Origin: Acidobacteriota bacterium
GTDB lineage: Bacteria; Acidobacteriota; UBA6911; RPQK01; JAJDTT01
Length of the DNA: 64,000 bases
Direction: 5' to 3'
NCBI GenBank assembly: GCA_028874215.1
Contig: JAPPLF010000042.1
Location: 1 to 64,000, forward strand
Part shown: piece after piece, positions 43,895 to 53,125 of the stretch
Layout: each line of letters starts with the position of its first letter
Position numbering within the stretch: position 1 is the stretch's first letter
Notes under the pieces: model-generated
Seen by the model: only the letters and a program-made list of their open reading frames with translations
Databases searched by the model: none
Told to the model about the DNA's origin: nothing
Translations under genes and position numbers: made by a program

Positions 43895-44740
43895 CTAGGA
43901 AGCGGGACTTTCAGTCCCCCTGCGTTCCCACCGGATCGGTGGCTGGAAACCTGCCGATCCCAGCCCCCCGCGACCCGGCAGCGACTCCAGCAGGGCGCGA
44001 GTGTATGCATGTCGTGGCTTCCGCAAGACTTTCTCCGTCGGTCCCGCCTCCACAATGCGTCCCCGGCGCATCACGTGCACCCGGGAGGTCAGGTATCGCA
44101 CCAGAGCCAAATCGTGGGAAATAAACAGGATGGCCAGGTTCCGTCGGGACCGGAGCCGTCGCAGGAGGTTGGCGAGACGGGCTTGCGCCGACTGATCGAT
44201 GGCGGAGGTGGGCTCGTCCGCAATCAGGACCTTCGGTTCGGGCGCCAGGGCCCGGGCGATGCTGACCCGCTGGCGCTGGCCGCCCGACAGTGCCCTGGGA
44301 AATCGTCGGGCCTGGGATTCGTCGATGCCGATGGATTGAAGCAGCGAGAAGGCTTCCGTCCGGGCCTGCTTGCGCGTCAGTCCCCGCCACACCTGGAGAG
44401 CTTCCGCCACCGCCGACCACGCCCGCATCCGGGGGTTCAGGGACGAATATGGATCCTGGAAGACCATCTGGACCTTCCAGCGCTCGTTCTTGGGGACGTG
44501 CTCTCGCGAGTGGGGCGCCGAGACCTGACTGCCTTCCAACAACACCGTTCCGGAGACCGTCGGCTGGAGGCCAACGAGTGCCCGGGCAAGGGTGGTCTTA
44601 CCGCTGCCGCTTTCGCCGACCACGCCCACGATCTCGGCCGGATTGAGTGAAAGGCTGGCGTCTCGGACGGCCTCGAACGCGTCCGAACCCCGTCCGAACC
44701 GGACCGTGATGTTGCGCCCCTCCAGCAGCGGTCCGCTCAT
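43895..44740 (-). CDS. Oligopeptide ABC transporter ATP-binding protein (OppF/DppF-like)
   Basis: 281 aa from the ATG at 44740, overlapping the upstream ATPase gene by ATGA. Walker A GESGSGKTTLARAL, signature LSGGQRQRVSIARAL, Walker B VLIADEPTSAID and the switch His (FISHDLAL) are present. DPYSSLNPRM is typical of the OppF/DppF branch. It is last of five co-directed genes. The last 20 residues carry no recognised domain. Confidence 0.9.
   Translation of the reverse strand: MSGPLLEGRNITVRFGRGSDAFEAVRDASLSLNPAEIVGVVGESGSGKTTLARALVGLQPTVSGTVLLEGSQVSAPHSREHVPKNERWKVQMVFQDPYSSLNPRMRAWSAVAEALQVWRGLTRKQARTEAFSLLQSIGIDESQARRFPRALSGGQRQRVSIARALAPEPKVLIADEPTSAIDQSAQARLANLLRRLRSRRNLAILFISHDLALVRYLTSRVHVMRRGRIVEAGPTEKVLRKPRHAYTRALLESLPGRGGLGSAGFQPPIRWERRGTESPAS
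43904..43918. repeat. Small palindrome at the gene junction
   Basis: GGGACT-TTC-AGTCCC lies inside the 3' end of the ATPase gene and 12 bases after the DUF1080 stop. It resembles a shortened member of the TTTCC palindrome family. Confidence 0.5.
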
Positions 44741-45732
44741 GGACCGTCCTCCATGCGGTCGTGGTGAAGACACGCCGTCCGTTGGATTCCGGCAGGCGCC
44801 AGAGGCGGTTGGGCATCCTCGCGGCAGTCGGCGTCCGCCAATGAACAGCGGGGCCAGAAGCGGCAACCGTCGGGCCAAGCGCCGACAGACGCCGGATCCC
44901 CTGGAATGGTCTCCAGATCTTCTCCGGGCACCGCCAGGTCCACCCGCGACGCCAGCAAGGCTCGCGTATAGGGATGGCGCGGATGCCTGACCACCGCGTC
45001 CAGAGGGCCGTTCTCGACCGACGCACCGGCGTACATGACCATCACGCTGTCGCACACCTCCTCGATCACCGCCAGATCGTGGGAGACGAAGATCAGGGCC
45101 ATCTTCAGACGCTCCCGAAGCCGATTGATCAAGCTCAGGATCTCGCGTTGGATCGTCACGTCCAGCGCCGTCGTCGGCTCGTCGGCGATCAAGATCTCGG
45201 GCTCCTGGGACAGGGCCGCTGCGATCATGACACGCTGCCGCATACCGCCGGAAAGCTCGTGAGAACGCATCTCCAGGACTTGGCCGGGGCGGAGGATCCG
45301 CACCAGGTCCAGAAGCTGGAGCGCCTGATGATCCGCTTCCGTGTTGGAGACGTCGCGAGCCGCGTGGATTGCCTCCGTCAACTGGGTACGGACCGTGAGA
45401 ACCGGATTGAGTCCGGCCAGGGAACTCTGCGGGACGTATCCGATGCGCCGGCCGCGGATCCGCCGCCAGACCTTCTCGTCGGCCCCCGCCAAGTCCTGGT
45501 CCCGATAGAGAATCCTGCCGGAAGCCACTACGGCTCCGTGGCGCCGGAGTGTCCCCATCAAGGCGCGGCAGAGCATCGTCTTGCCCGAGCCCGACTCACC
45601 GACGATGCCCAGAGCCTGATGGCGACGGAGGTGGAAATCGGCCGTGTCCACGATGGACAACAGGTCTCCCCGGCCACGCGGGACGCCGATGCGCAGGGAC
45701 TCCACTCGCAGTATCGGGGATTCAATGTTCAC
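44737..45732 (-). CDS. Oligopeptide ABC transporter ATP-binding protein (OppD/DppD-like)
   Basis: 331 aa from a GTG at 45732 with GGGGGAAAG upstream. Its first G is also the last base of the permease stop (TAGTG). Walker A GESGSGKTML, signature LSGGMRQRVMIAAAL and Walker B ILIADEPTTALD are present. The C-terminal extension GCRFWPRCSLADADC has the three-cysteine pattern seen in OppD/DppD proteins, with one more Cys after it (TACLHH). Confidence 0.9.
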   Translation of the reverse strand: MNIESPILRVESLRIGVPRGRGDLLSIVDTADFHLRRHQALGIVGESGSGKTMLCRALMGTLRRHGAVVASGRILYRDQDLAGADEKVWRRIRGRRIGYVPQSSLAGLNPVLTVRTQLTEAIHAARDVSNTEADHQALQLLDLVRILRPGQVLEMRSHELSGGMRQRVMIAAALSQEPEILIADEPTTALDVTIQREILSLINRLRERLKMALIFVSHDLAVIEEVCDSVMVMYAGASVENGPLDAVVRHPRHPYTRALLASRVDLAVPGEDLETIPGDPASVGAWPDGCRFWPRCSLADADCREDAQPPLAPAGIQRTACLHHDRMEDGP

Positions 45733-46562
45733 TAGCTTTCCCCCGCGTACCGGCCGGACACTCCGTGGGCCAGCAGCGCGACGCCGATGGCGGTCAGGGA
45801 GAGCGCCAGGCCGGGAAAGACGGTGATCCACCACTGCGTCTGCAGGTAGAGCCGGCCGTCGGCGATCATGGCTCCCCACTCGGGAGTCGGAGGGTTGACT
45901 CCCGCCCCCAGAAACGAGAGCGACGACACGGTCAACACCACGATGACGAAGTCGCTCAGTCCGTAGGCGACGGTCTCGCTGTAGACGTTGGGAAGGATGT
46001 GCCAAACCAGGACCCGCAGCCGCGAATACCCGAGGACACGGGTCGCCTCCACGAAGTCGGCGTTCCTCAGGATCAGGGCCCGGGAACGCGCTATACGAGC
46101 GTAGCGGGCCCAGTTCACCGCCGCGAGCCCGATCAGGAGACCGGTGACCCCCGGACCCACGACCGCCACGATGGCGATGACCAGCACCACGAAGGGGAAG
46201 GCGTTGATGGCGTCGATCAGCATCAGCCACAACCAGGCCACGAGACGGTTCCGGGTCGTCCCTAAAACGGCTCCCAGGAAGGTCCCGATGAGAAGCGGCA
46301 CCGAGACCCCGATGAGCGCCAGGATCAGGTCCAGTCGGCCCGCGGCGAAGGTCCGGGTGAAGACGTCTCTTCCCAGTTGATCGGTGCCGAAGAGGTGTTC
46401 GCCGCCGGGGGCTGACAACGGAGGCCCGGTGGCGCCGACGGGATCGTGGGGACTGAGCAGAGGGACCAGAACGCTCAGGGCGATCACCAGCAGGACGATG
46501 GATATCCCGACCAGGGCGGAACGATTGAGATCCACGGGCAGAAGCCGCCGTAGTTGCTTCAT
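45732..46562 (-). CDS. Oligopeptide ABC transporter permease (OppC/DppC-like)
   Basis: 276 aa from the ATG at 46562, overlapping the upstream permease by ATGA. The frame is open to 47018 only as a shadow. It has about six membrane segments, starting ALVGISIVLLVIALSVLVPL, and the OppC marker FGTDQLGRDVFTR. The EAA-like loop is EATRVLGYSRLRVLVWHILP. Confidence 0.9.
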   Translation of the reverse strand: MKQLRRLLPVDLNRSALVGISIVLLVIALSVLVPLLSPHDPVGATGPPLSAPGGEHLFGTDQLGRDVFTRTFAAGRLDLILALIGVSVPLLIGTFLGAVLGTTRNRLVAWLWLMLIDAINAFPFVVLVIAIVAVVGPGVTGLLIGLAAVNWARYARIARSRALILRNADFVEATRVLGYSRLRVLVWHILPNVYSETVAYGLSDFVIVVLTVSSLSFLGAGVNPPTPEWGAMIADGRLYLQTQWWITVFPGLALSLTAIGVALLAHGVSGRYAGES

Positions 46563-47560
46563 GAGACTCGGATCCGCGGATCGAGCCAGCCGCTGACCGT
46601 ATCGGACAGGAAGCTGACTATGACCACGATGAGCGCGAATATCAGGACGATCCCCTGGACCACGGGATAGTCGCGCAGCAGGACCCCCTCGACGACCAGG
46701 GCCGTCCCCATCCCCGGAAGATTGAAAACGATCTCGACCACCACCGTGGCGCTCAGAAGTTGTCCCAGGATGTAGCCCAACAGGCTGATGGTGGGGGCCA
46801 GCGAAGGCCGCAGCAAGTAGCGCCACACCAGGACCGGGGCCGGCAGTCCCCGGACGATGGCCGTCTCGACGAACTCCTGCTCCATGGTCTCGGCGATGGA
46901 ACTCTGGAGGACCCGGGCCAGGATCGGGACCAGAGCCCCGCTCATGGTCAGGGCGGGGAGCCAGAGATACCGGAGGTTGCCCGGGAACCCGGGTTGATAC
47001 CCGGCCACCGGGGCCCAACCGAGGCGCACCGCGAAGAGGAGGATGAGAAGCAGCCCGAAGTAGAAGGAAGGAGTGGCCAGTGAGACGGAGGTGGCGACCC
47101 GGAAGGCATGGTCGAACCAGGTGCCGCGGAGCAGGGCGGCGGCAACCCCCAGCGGAATCGCCATCAGGAGGGCCATCAACACCGTCACGCCGATCAGCCA
47201 GGCGGTCATGGGAAGCGTCCGGGCGACGACCGAGTTGACGCTCTGTCCAGTCTGAATCGAGGTGCCCAGGTCGCCCTGCGCCACCGACGCCAGGTATCTG
47301 GCGAACTGTCGAGGAAGACTCCCCTCGAGTCCCAGGATCTCCCGGTACTTGGCAACCAGTTCCGCGGTGGCGGCGTCCCCCAACAGGAGTTCCACCGGAT
47401 CGCCGGGGATGAGATGGATCAGAGTGAAGGTGACCAGCAGCACGCCCAACGCCGCCAACGCGGCCCGGGCGAGATGGCGGAGGCTCCTGGTGAGGAGGTG
47501 GGTGCCACTGGCATCAGGGGGTGCGGTCCGGGCGGAATCGGGAGGCGCTCCGTTACTCAC
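46559..47560 (-). CDS. Oligopeptide ABC transporter permease (OppB/DppB-like)
   Basis: 333 aa from a GTG at 47560 that directly follows the binding-protein stop. The OppB N-terminus FTLIHLIPGDPVELLLG and the loop FVETAIVRGLPAPVLVWRYLLRP are present. Six membrane segments are expected. The 30 residues before the first segment are Ala/Pro rich, so a later start is possible. Confidence 0.88.
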   Translation of the reverse strand: MSNGAPPDSARTAPPDASGTHLLTRSLRHLARAALAALGVLLVTFTLIHLIPGDPVELLLGDAATAELVAKYREILGLEGSLPRQFARYLASVAQGDLGTSIQTGQSVNSVVARTLPMTAWLIGVTVLMALLMAIPLGVAAALLRGTWFDHAFRVATSVSLATPSFYFGLLLILLFAVRLGWAPVAGYQPGFPGNLRYLWLPALTMSGALVPILARVLQSSIAETMEQEFVETAIVRGLPAPVLVWRYLLRPSLAPTISLLGYILGQLLSATVVVEIVFNLPGMGTALVVEGVLLRDYPVVQGIVLIFALIVVIVSFLSDTVSGWLDPRIRVS

Positions 47561-49144
47561 CTACTCACCGGTGGAAGACGGGTCAGAGTGTCGCTGCAAC
47601 TCGGCCAGGGTTGCCACCATGGGATTGGTGCCGGGCGGGAGGTTGGCTTCGAACAGGATCTTCCGGTCGATCCGGCTCCCGACCAGAACGACCCGCTCCG
47701 AAATCGGGACGAGCGGCATGTCTTGAAGCGCCAGTTCCTGGGCGCGATGGATGAGCTCGATTCTCCGGTCGAAATCAACGGCGACGGAGGCCGAGTTCAC
47801 CAGACGGATCACCTCCGGGTTGCGGTAGCGAAGGGCTTCGGTCCAGAATGCCCCCGGAATCCATTGACTCCTGAAGAAATTCATGGGACCCGCGGCCAGG
47901 CCCGAAAACTGCATCTCGTAGCCGCCGGAACGAAGATTGGAGCCGGCCACGGCATCCTCCAGGGGTTCCACCTGAACCTGGATTCCAAGGTCTTGCAGGT
48001 TGGCGGCAATGACCAGAGCGGCATCGGTCCAACCGCTGCGCTGGCCCCAGGCCTGCAACGTCACGCTGAAGCCGTCACTAAAGGGAGTCTTGGCCAACAG
48101 CTCCCGCGCGGCCTCAAGGTTCCGCTTTCCGCCGAAGGGAAGGTTGAACAGGCTTTCCGGCGGTCCCGCGTACTGGAATCCCCGGGCCGGAGGCGAAATG
48201 CCGCCGAAGGCCTTCTGATTGACCTCATCCCGGTCGATGGCCAGCGAGATCGCCTGCCGGACCTGAGCGTTCCGCAAGGGGTGACCGTCCGCCAATCCGC
48301 CATTGAAGGCAACGTGGTACTGGCCGTTGTGAGGGGCGGGGTAAGTCTCGACCCCCGCCGGCAACGAAGCCCTCGCCGTCACCGGCAGGTCGTACACGTA
48401 GTCGATGGTCCCGGCAGCCAGTTGCAACACCCGGGAGGTGGGGTCGGGCACGGCAACCAGCTCGATCCGCTCGATGGCCATGGCACCCCGGACATAGTTG
48501 GGATTGGCCTCGATCACCCACCTTGAAGCCCCGGGAATCCATTCCTTCAGCACGTAGGGACCGGAGCTGACCGGATGGAGGAAGTAGTCGGGGTCCTCTT
48601 CGATCCGGGACTGCGGATGGAGCCCCATGGCCATGTGGGCCAATGCCAGCGGAAGATCCAGGTAGGGTTCCTTCAGGTGGAAAACGACCGTTTTGGGGTC
48701 TGGCGCCTCGACCTCCCGGATGGGCGGCAGCAGCAGCGGGAAGTACGGTCCGGGACGATCGCGGTTTCGCGTGTAGGCGAAGACGGCGTCCCCGCTTGTG
48801 ACCGGCGTGCCGTCCGAATAGACCAACCCCTCCTTCAGGGTCACGGTCGCCGTCAGGCCGTCGCCGGAGACCTCCATGGATTCGGCCAGTTCCGGCTCGA
48901 CCGACCAGTCGTGATTCAGCCGGAAGAGCTGTCCGGCGATCAGGTACAGGGTGACAATGCTCGGCTGGTGGGTGGAGCCCAGAATGTCCAGGTTGGTGAG
49001 CTTCGAACTCAGGGAAATGGTGACCGAAGGGATGGGCAGTTCGTCCTGTCTCTCTCCCGGGTCAGCGCCGCCTGAATCCGCTGGTCCACATCCGTGCAGG
49101 ACCGCAAGGCACAGCAGCCAGGCCATGAGAATGAATCCTCGCAT
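47561..49144 (-). CDS. Oligopeptide ABC substrate-binding lipoprotein (SBP family 5)
   Basis: 527 aa from the ATG at 49144, the only start that places a short signal with lipobox (LCLAVLHGC) at the N-terminus. Family-5 features are LTNLDILGSTHQPSIVTLYL, LKEGLVYSDGTPVTSGDAVF, VRQAISLAIDRDEVNQKAFG and an ending with KTPFSDGFSV. First gene of the operon. Peptides or other amphipathic compounds are the likely cargo. Confidence 0.88.
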   Translation of the reverse strand: MRGFILMAWLLCLAVLHGCGPADSGGADPGERQDELPIPSVTISLSSKLTNLDILGSTHQPSIVTLYLIAGQLFRLNHDWSVEPELAESMEVSGDGLTATVTLKEGLVYSDGTPVTSGDAVFAYTRNRDRPGPYFPLLLPPIREVEAPDPKTVVFHLKEPYLDLPLALAHMAMGLHPQSRIEEDPDYFLHPVSSGPYVLKEWIPGASRWVIEANPNYVRGAMAIERIELVAVPDPTSRVLQLAAGTIDYVYDLPVTARASLPAGVETYPAPHNGQYHVAFNGGLADGHPLRNAQVRQAISLAIDRDEVNQKAFGGISPPARGFQYAGPPESLFNLPFGGKRNLEAARELLAKTPFSDGFSVTLQAWGQRSGWTDAALVIAANLQDLGIQVQVEPLEDAVAGSNLRSGGYEMQFSGLAAGPMNFFRSQWIPGAFWTEALRYRNPEVIRLVNSASVAVDFDRRIELIHRAQELALQDMPLVPISERVVLVGSRIDRKILFEANLPPGTNPMVATLAELQRHSDPSSTGE

Positions 49145-49431
49145 GGAGGCAGATTCTATAGGAGAGAGCGGCACACGGCCAGCCGCCCGGGGGGTGTCGA
49201 CCGCCGGGTCATGCCACGCTCGGTTTTCTCTGCTTGACACGATCCAGCCGAGGGCGTAAACGCGCGGTAGATCGAAAGGATCGGGTGCGAAAGGGACGGC
49301 TCAGGCAGAATCTGATGCGAAGTAGAGGAGGGTTCGACCGCAAGCCGGATCAGACCAGCCGGGACGGGGTCCGGTTTTCGATTCCAATCGCGGATTGGAG
49401 ATTTCCCATCCCGCAGAAAAGGAAGATGACC

Positions 49432-50997
49432 ATGCAACCAGGGATTCGTCCGATTGACTTCAAGTATGAGTTCGGTTGGGCCCGGAGAATCCGAGTGTTC
49501 CGGGTTCTGGCGAACGTTGGGTTGCTGACCGGTCTCGCGACCGCGGCCGGTTTGGCTTCAACAAGCGAAGACTGGCGCATGGCGTTGCTGCGAGAACTCG
49601 CCCACGCCTACCTGGAGGAGGAGGTCACGCCGGCGCTCACCGGAGACGAACGCCGAGAACAGTTGGATCGCCTCTTTCGGGAGCTGGGCCGTCGCCTGGC
49701 GGACTCGGGACGCGCCGCCGTGCCGGTGCGTCACATCGCCTCTCTGGCTCTCCTCGGGAGCGAGTTGGCGGATCCTGACGGTCAGGCCTCGAAGACGTCC
49801 GATGTTGGCAAGGTTGCGCCAGGAGAACCGGTCGCGGAGCCCGCACCTGAAGAACCTCTCGGGGCGGCGAGTCTGACCAAGGGTCAGGAAGGATTCCGCC
49901 AAGCCATCGAGCAGTTCCAGGAGCTGCCCATCACGGAACGCATGGTCATGACCGGCGACGTCACTTCGGGAGTGCAGATGGCGACGGTGCCTGGCAATAC
50001 GCCGGATCTGACCTCGGTCTTTGGGAGGACTCGCGTGAACTTTACGTTGAGAGCTCTGCCCGCTCGAAGCCAAGTCTGGGACGAGGGCTACTTCTTCGTT
50101 CAGATCGGGGCTGCAGGCGGACCCTTCGACAGTTCCCCGGTCGGCGGTCCGGCGTCGTTCAGCAGCTTCAACGACGTCGCCAGTGATCGCAGCAGGTTCA
50201 ACGAACCCATCGCGCGGGGAAATCTCTACCTTGGAAAGGCCTTCTATGAACAGGGCCTGCGCTGGGGAGGCAATCGCTTGAATGCGAGAGCCGGCGTTCT
50301 GGACATCTCGGACTACTTCGATGCCAACGAATTCGCCAACAACGAAGTCAGACAGTTTGTCAACAGCGCCTTCGTCAACGGGGCCGCCTACAAGACCGGG
50401 GTCATTGCTCCAGGCTTGGTCGGAGAATATGAACGGCCGTTAGAGCACGAGAGATTCAAGGGTGTCGTCTTGCGCCTGGGATACGCGGTTTCCAGGACCG
50501 AAAGGGCCTTCACCTCTCCGCTCTGGTCGACGGAAGCGGCGCTGCGGACGGTATTGGGGAACTATCCGGGCAATTGGCGCGTCGGCATGACTCTCGGCAA
50601 CGTGGCTGGAGAAGGGGGCGTCAGCGGCTTCTACGTGAGCGCGGATCAGTGGGTCAGCACCCGCGTCGGATTGTTCGGACGCTATGGAGTGGGCAATTCC
50701 GGTCCGGGCTCCCTGGTCTTCGGTCCGGTCCGGTCCTCGTATTCGGGGGGGATCCAGTGGCGTTTCGCCGGTGAGGGCCTTCAGGATTCCGCCTTGGGCC
50801 TCGCCTTCTCACAGGCGTTCCGAATCGATGACGGGGAATCCCATACCTCCGAGAAAGTGCTGGAGACCTACTACCGGTGGCAGATCACTCGAAACTTCGC
50901 CGTGACTCCCGACTTTCAACTGGTCTTCGGGTCCGGTGGAAGACCGGCCAAGGGGACCCAGGGAGTGGTCGGAGCCCGGGTCCACGTGAGCTTCTGA
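49432..50997 (+). CDS. Outer-membrane porin, OprB-like carbohydrate porin family
   Basis: 521 aa from the ATG at 49432, where AAGGAAG is six bases away. The ATG at 49426 sits too close to it. A signal-like hydrophobic stretch (ANVGLLTGLATAAGLAST) follows an unusually long basic N-terminus. A helical region with an acidic linker (about 45-165) precedes the beta-barrel part (about 170-521). The barrel shows AVSRTERAFTSPLW and ends TPDFQLVFGSGG...VHVSF, with a C-terminal Phe for barrel assembly. It is divergent from the peptide transporter operon. Confidence 0.75.
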   Translation: MQPGIRPIDFKYEFGWARRIRVFRVLANVGLLTGLATAAGLASTSEDWRMALLRELAHAYLEEEVTPALTGDERREQLDRLFRELGRRLADSGRAAVPVRHIASLALLGSELADPDGQASKTSDVGKVAPGEPVAEPAPEEPLGAASLTKGQEGFRQAIEQFQELPITERMVMTGDVTSGVQMATVPGNTPDLTSVFGRTRVNFTLRALPARSQVWDEGYFFVQIGAAGGPFDSSPVGGPASFSSFNDVASDRSRFNEPIARGNLYLGKAFYEQGLRWGGNRLNARAGVLDISDYFDANEFANNEVRQFVNSAFVNGAAYKTGVIAPGLVGEYERPLEHERFKGVVLRLGYAVSRTERAFTSPLWSTEAALRTVLGNYPGNWRVGMTLGNVAGEGGVSGFYVSADQWVSTRVGLFGRYGVGNSGPGSLVFGPVRSSYSGGIQWRFAGEGLQDSALGLAFSQAFRIDDGESHTSEKVLETYYRWQITRNFAVTPDFQLVFGSGGRPAKGTQGVVGARVHVSF

Positions 50998-51021
50998 GCT
51001 CGAGCGGGGGTCGTCAAAGGT

Positions 51022-51107
51022 TCACTCGATCACGATGGACTCGGAGGAGTGGACGAACAGCACGTCGTTCGCCCCCACCGAAGGCTCGGAGCGACACGTG
51101 CTGGAGT
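51022..51107 (-). pseudogene. C-terminal fragment of a beta-propeller-like protein
   Basis: The - strand frame reads YSSTCRSEPSVGANDVLFVH and ends SSESIVIE with a stop at 51022. It resembles the final blade of a PQQ-type propeller, such as the one at 63.2 kb. No start or other blade is present, so it is at best a remnant. Confidence 0.3.
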
Positions 51108-51109
51108 AC

Positions 51110-51286
51110 CTACTGATTGAACCGGTCGGCGACAAAGCCCAGTATAAAGACAAAAATCGTACCCACGAGGCCCATGATCCATCCTGATGCACCCTCTGTC
51201 CTAATCACGATCAACGAGACGAGAAACAGACCCGTCAGGAATCCGAATATCACTAGCTGCTTTGAGCTCCACTTGTGTCTTGCCAT
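51110..51286 (-). CDS. Small two-segment membrane protein, possible
   Basis: 58 aa from the ATG at 51286 (MARHKWSSKQ). A longer version to 51352 is possible. Two hydrophobic stretches (VIFGFLTGLFLVSLIVI and WIMGLVGTIFVFILGFVA) are separated by a short polar turn. The charged ends suit a small inner-membrane protein. No family recognised. Confidence 0.4.
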   Translation of the reverse strand: MARHKWSSKQLVIFGFLTGLFLVSLIVIRTEGASGWIMGLVGTIFVFILGFVADRFNQ

Positions 51287-51427
51287 GTTGTTGGCGCCAT
51301 CCTCTCCTGGAGTCACCTGGGTACCCCAATCTTCTTCAGCGCGCCGCCGCAATCGCCGGCGTTCTTGCCAATGAGTGCTCTCTCGGCATGATCGCCGGAC
51401 CGTACACGTGGCGGGCGCGCCCCTTGG

Positions 51428-53125
51428 CTAGTAGACTGCGATGGCGCGGCCGGTTCCGCCGTGCGCTCCCTCGATCCTGGGTGCGGCGAAGATGAAGTAG
51501 GACTTGGGCGGCATCGACCCCACTCGGGTCAGGTACTCGACGCCCACCATCCCGCGGCTGCCCAGGGCCCAATAGGTCATGACGGCTTTCTTGGGATCGA
51601 CGCCTCCCAGCGTCGGCCCGTCCGTCGCCACGCAGCGGATTCCCCGGTCCGCCAGATATTGGACAGCCTCCGCTCCGGGCGCCGGCCACCCTTCCCGTTT
51701 CCCGTCGAGGGGATCCTTGATGCAGGCTTTGTCCTGGGGAAACGGCTTCAGGTAGACGTCGCTGTACCCGCTGTGGAAGATGACCACTTCCCCTGGTTTC
51801 AGCTCGCCGGACTGTTTTTCGTACTCCCGGATGTCCTCCGGCCCGATGACCGGAGACGCCGGCCAGTCGGACTCCTTCGTGGAGCCGATCAGGTGCTTCA
51901 CGTCGATGACCCGGGCCCAGCCGGCGGTCTGGGATAGAGGCACCTTTTCGGCGGTGACGTCGCTGAACCCCCTCGGTCCGTGGTTTTTCTCGTATTCACC
52001 CAGCCACTCCCGCACCTGAGGCGAGTAGGCGGCGGGGTCGAATCCTTCCGGGGGGAGGGCGTAGGCGGGAGGCACCAGATTCGTGCCCACATGGCTGTCG
52101 TAAGCGCGCTGATGTTGCGCCGGGATATAGGGAAGCGGAAGCACATGCTGGTAGTAGCGATAGCGGGAATTGCCCGCTCCGGGACCGGGCCACCAGACCG
52201 GCAGGTCTTCCGAGAGCTGGACGGAAAGGTCGATGACCCTGTGCTTGCGCGCCCCTTCGATCAACCACGGCGCCAGAGGTTCCCCGACAATCCCGAAGGC
52301 CCGGACCTCGGCGCCGATGCCCCCGCCGTGTTTGGGCGGCAACTGGAGGTAGACGGCTCCCGTCACCGGGAGCTGGTCCAGATTCCGGGCCCCTTCGGTC
52401 CAGAGCATCCCGTATTTCAGGCCGGCGCCATGGGTCTCCATGGCCCCCGGGGGCGGAAGCGGGCCCATGCTGGGACTGTCGATGCCCGCGGTGAGAACCC
52501 CCAGGCTTCCCACGTAGTCCATGGTCTCGGCGTCGGGCCCCGGCCAGGCCGTTTTCTCGCCCGCCGCGACCTGGGCCACGAAACCGAGTCCCTCGGGCAA
52601 CGGCTTGAAATACTTGTCGTTGTAGCCGCTCCGGAAAAGGACCACGTCACCCGGGCCCAGGGGCCGGTTGCGGCGCTCCCAGTCCTGGACGTGCTGCTTG
52701 CGGATCAGGGGACTGTGCCCGATGGGGGCGTCGTCCAGCAGGTCGCGCACGTCGATGACGCAGGCTTCCCCCAGGAATTGCCAGATCGGCACCCGTTCGG
52801 GAGTGATCTTGCCGATCTCCCTGGGAACCGGGCCGTGAGCGGGCGAATCGAATTGGGTCCCGGTGTTCTCGTCGATGGTGATGATGTCGCTGTTGTAGGG
52901 GCCGCGGGGGCCGATCTTGAGGTAGTGGTTGATGTGGAAGTAGGGAAAGATGTCCGGCCAGTTCACCGGGTGTTCCTGAGAGACCAGCAGGGTGAGGTCC
53001 AGGAACCGAACATCCTCCCCAGCCTCGGAAGCTTCGCCGGCCGGCGCCAGGGAAACCAGCGCCATCGATACGAGGAGCACAAACACGGCGCTCCATCCAA
53101 TTCGACTGGGAGATAGTGCTTTCAT
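51428..53125 (-). CDS. Exported tandem-domain cyclase family protein (kynurenine-formamidase fold)
   Basis: 565 aa with a signal peptide (VFVLLVSMALVSLAPAGEA). Two cyclase domains follow, about 40-290 and 295-560. The family metal motif is HxGTHxDxPxH. Domain 1 reads NTGTQFDSPAH, losing the first two His. Domain 2 reads HVGTNLVPPAY, keeping the first His but losing the second His, the Asp and the last His. So neither half has a complete site. The end of each half keeps GDVVLFRSGYNDKYF or GEVVIFHSGYSDVYL. Start ATG overlaps the CRTAC1 gene stop (ATGA), so they form an operon. Confidence 0.82.
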   Translation of the reverse strand: MKALSPSRIGWSAVFVLLVSMALVSLAPAGEASEAGEDVRFLDLTLLVSQEHPVNWPDIFPYFHINHYLKIGPRGPYNSDIITIDENTGTQFDSPAHGPVPREIGKITPERVPIWQFLGEACVIDVRDLLDDAPIGHSPLIRKQHVQDWERRNRPLGPGDVVLFRSGYNDKYFKPLPEGLGFVAQVAAGEKTAWPGPDAETMDYVGSLGVLTAGIDSPSMGPLPPPGAMETHGAGLKYGMLWTEGARNLDQLPVTGAVYLQLPPKHGGGIGAEVRAFGIVGEPLAPWLIEGARKHRVIDLSVQLSEDLPVWWPGPGAGNSRYRYYQHVLPLPYIPAQHQRAYDSHVGTNLVPPAYALPPEGFDPAAYSPQVREWLGEYEKNHGPRGFSDVTAEKVPLSQTAGWARVIDVKHLIGSTKESDWPASPVIGPEDIREYEKQSGELKPGEVVIFHSGYSDVYLKPFPQDKACIKDPLDGKREGWPAPGAEAVQYLADRGIRCVATDGPTLGGVDPKKAVMTYWALGSRGMVGVEYLTRVGSMPPKSYFIFAAPRIEGAHGGTGRAIAVY

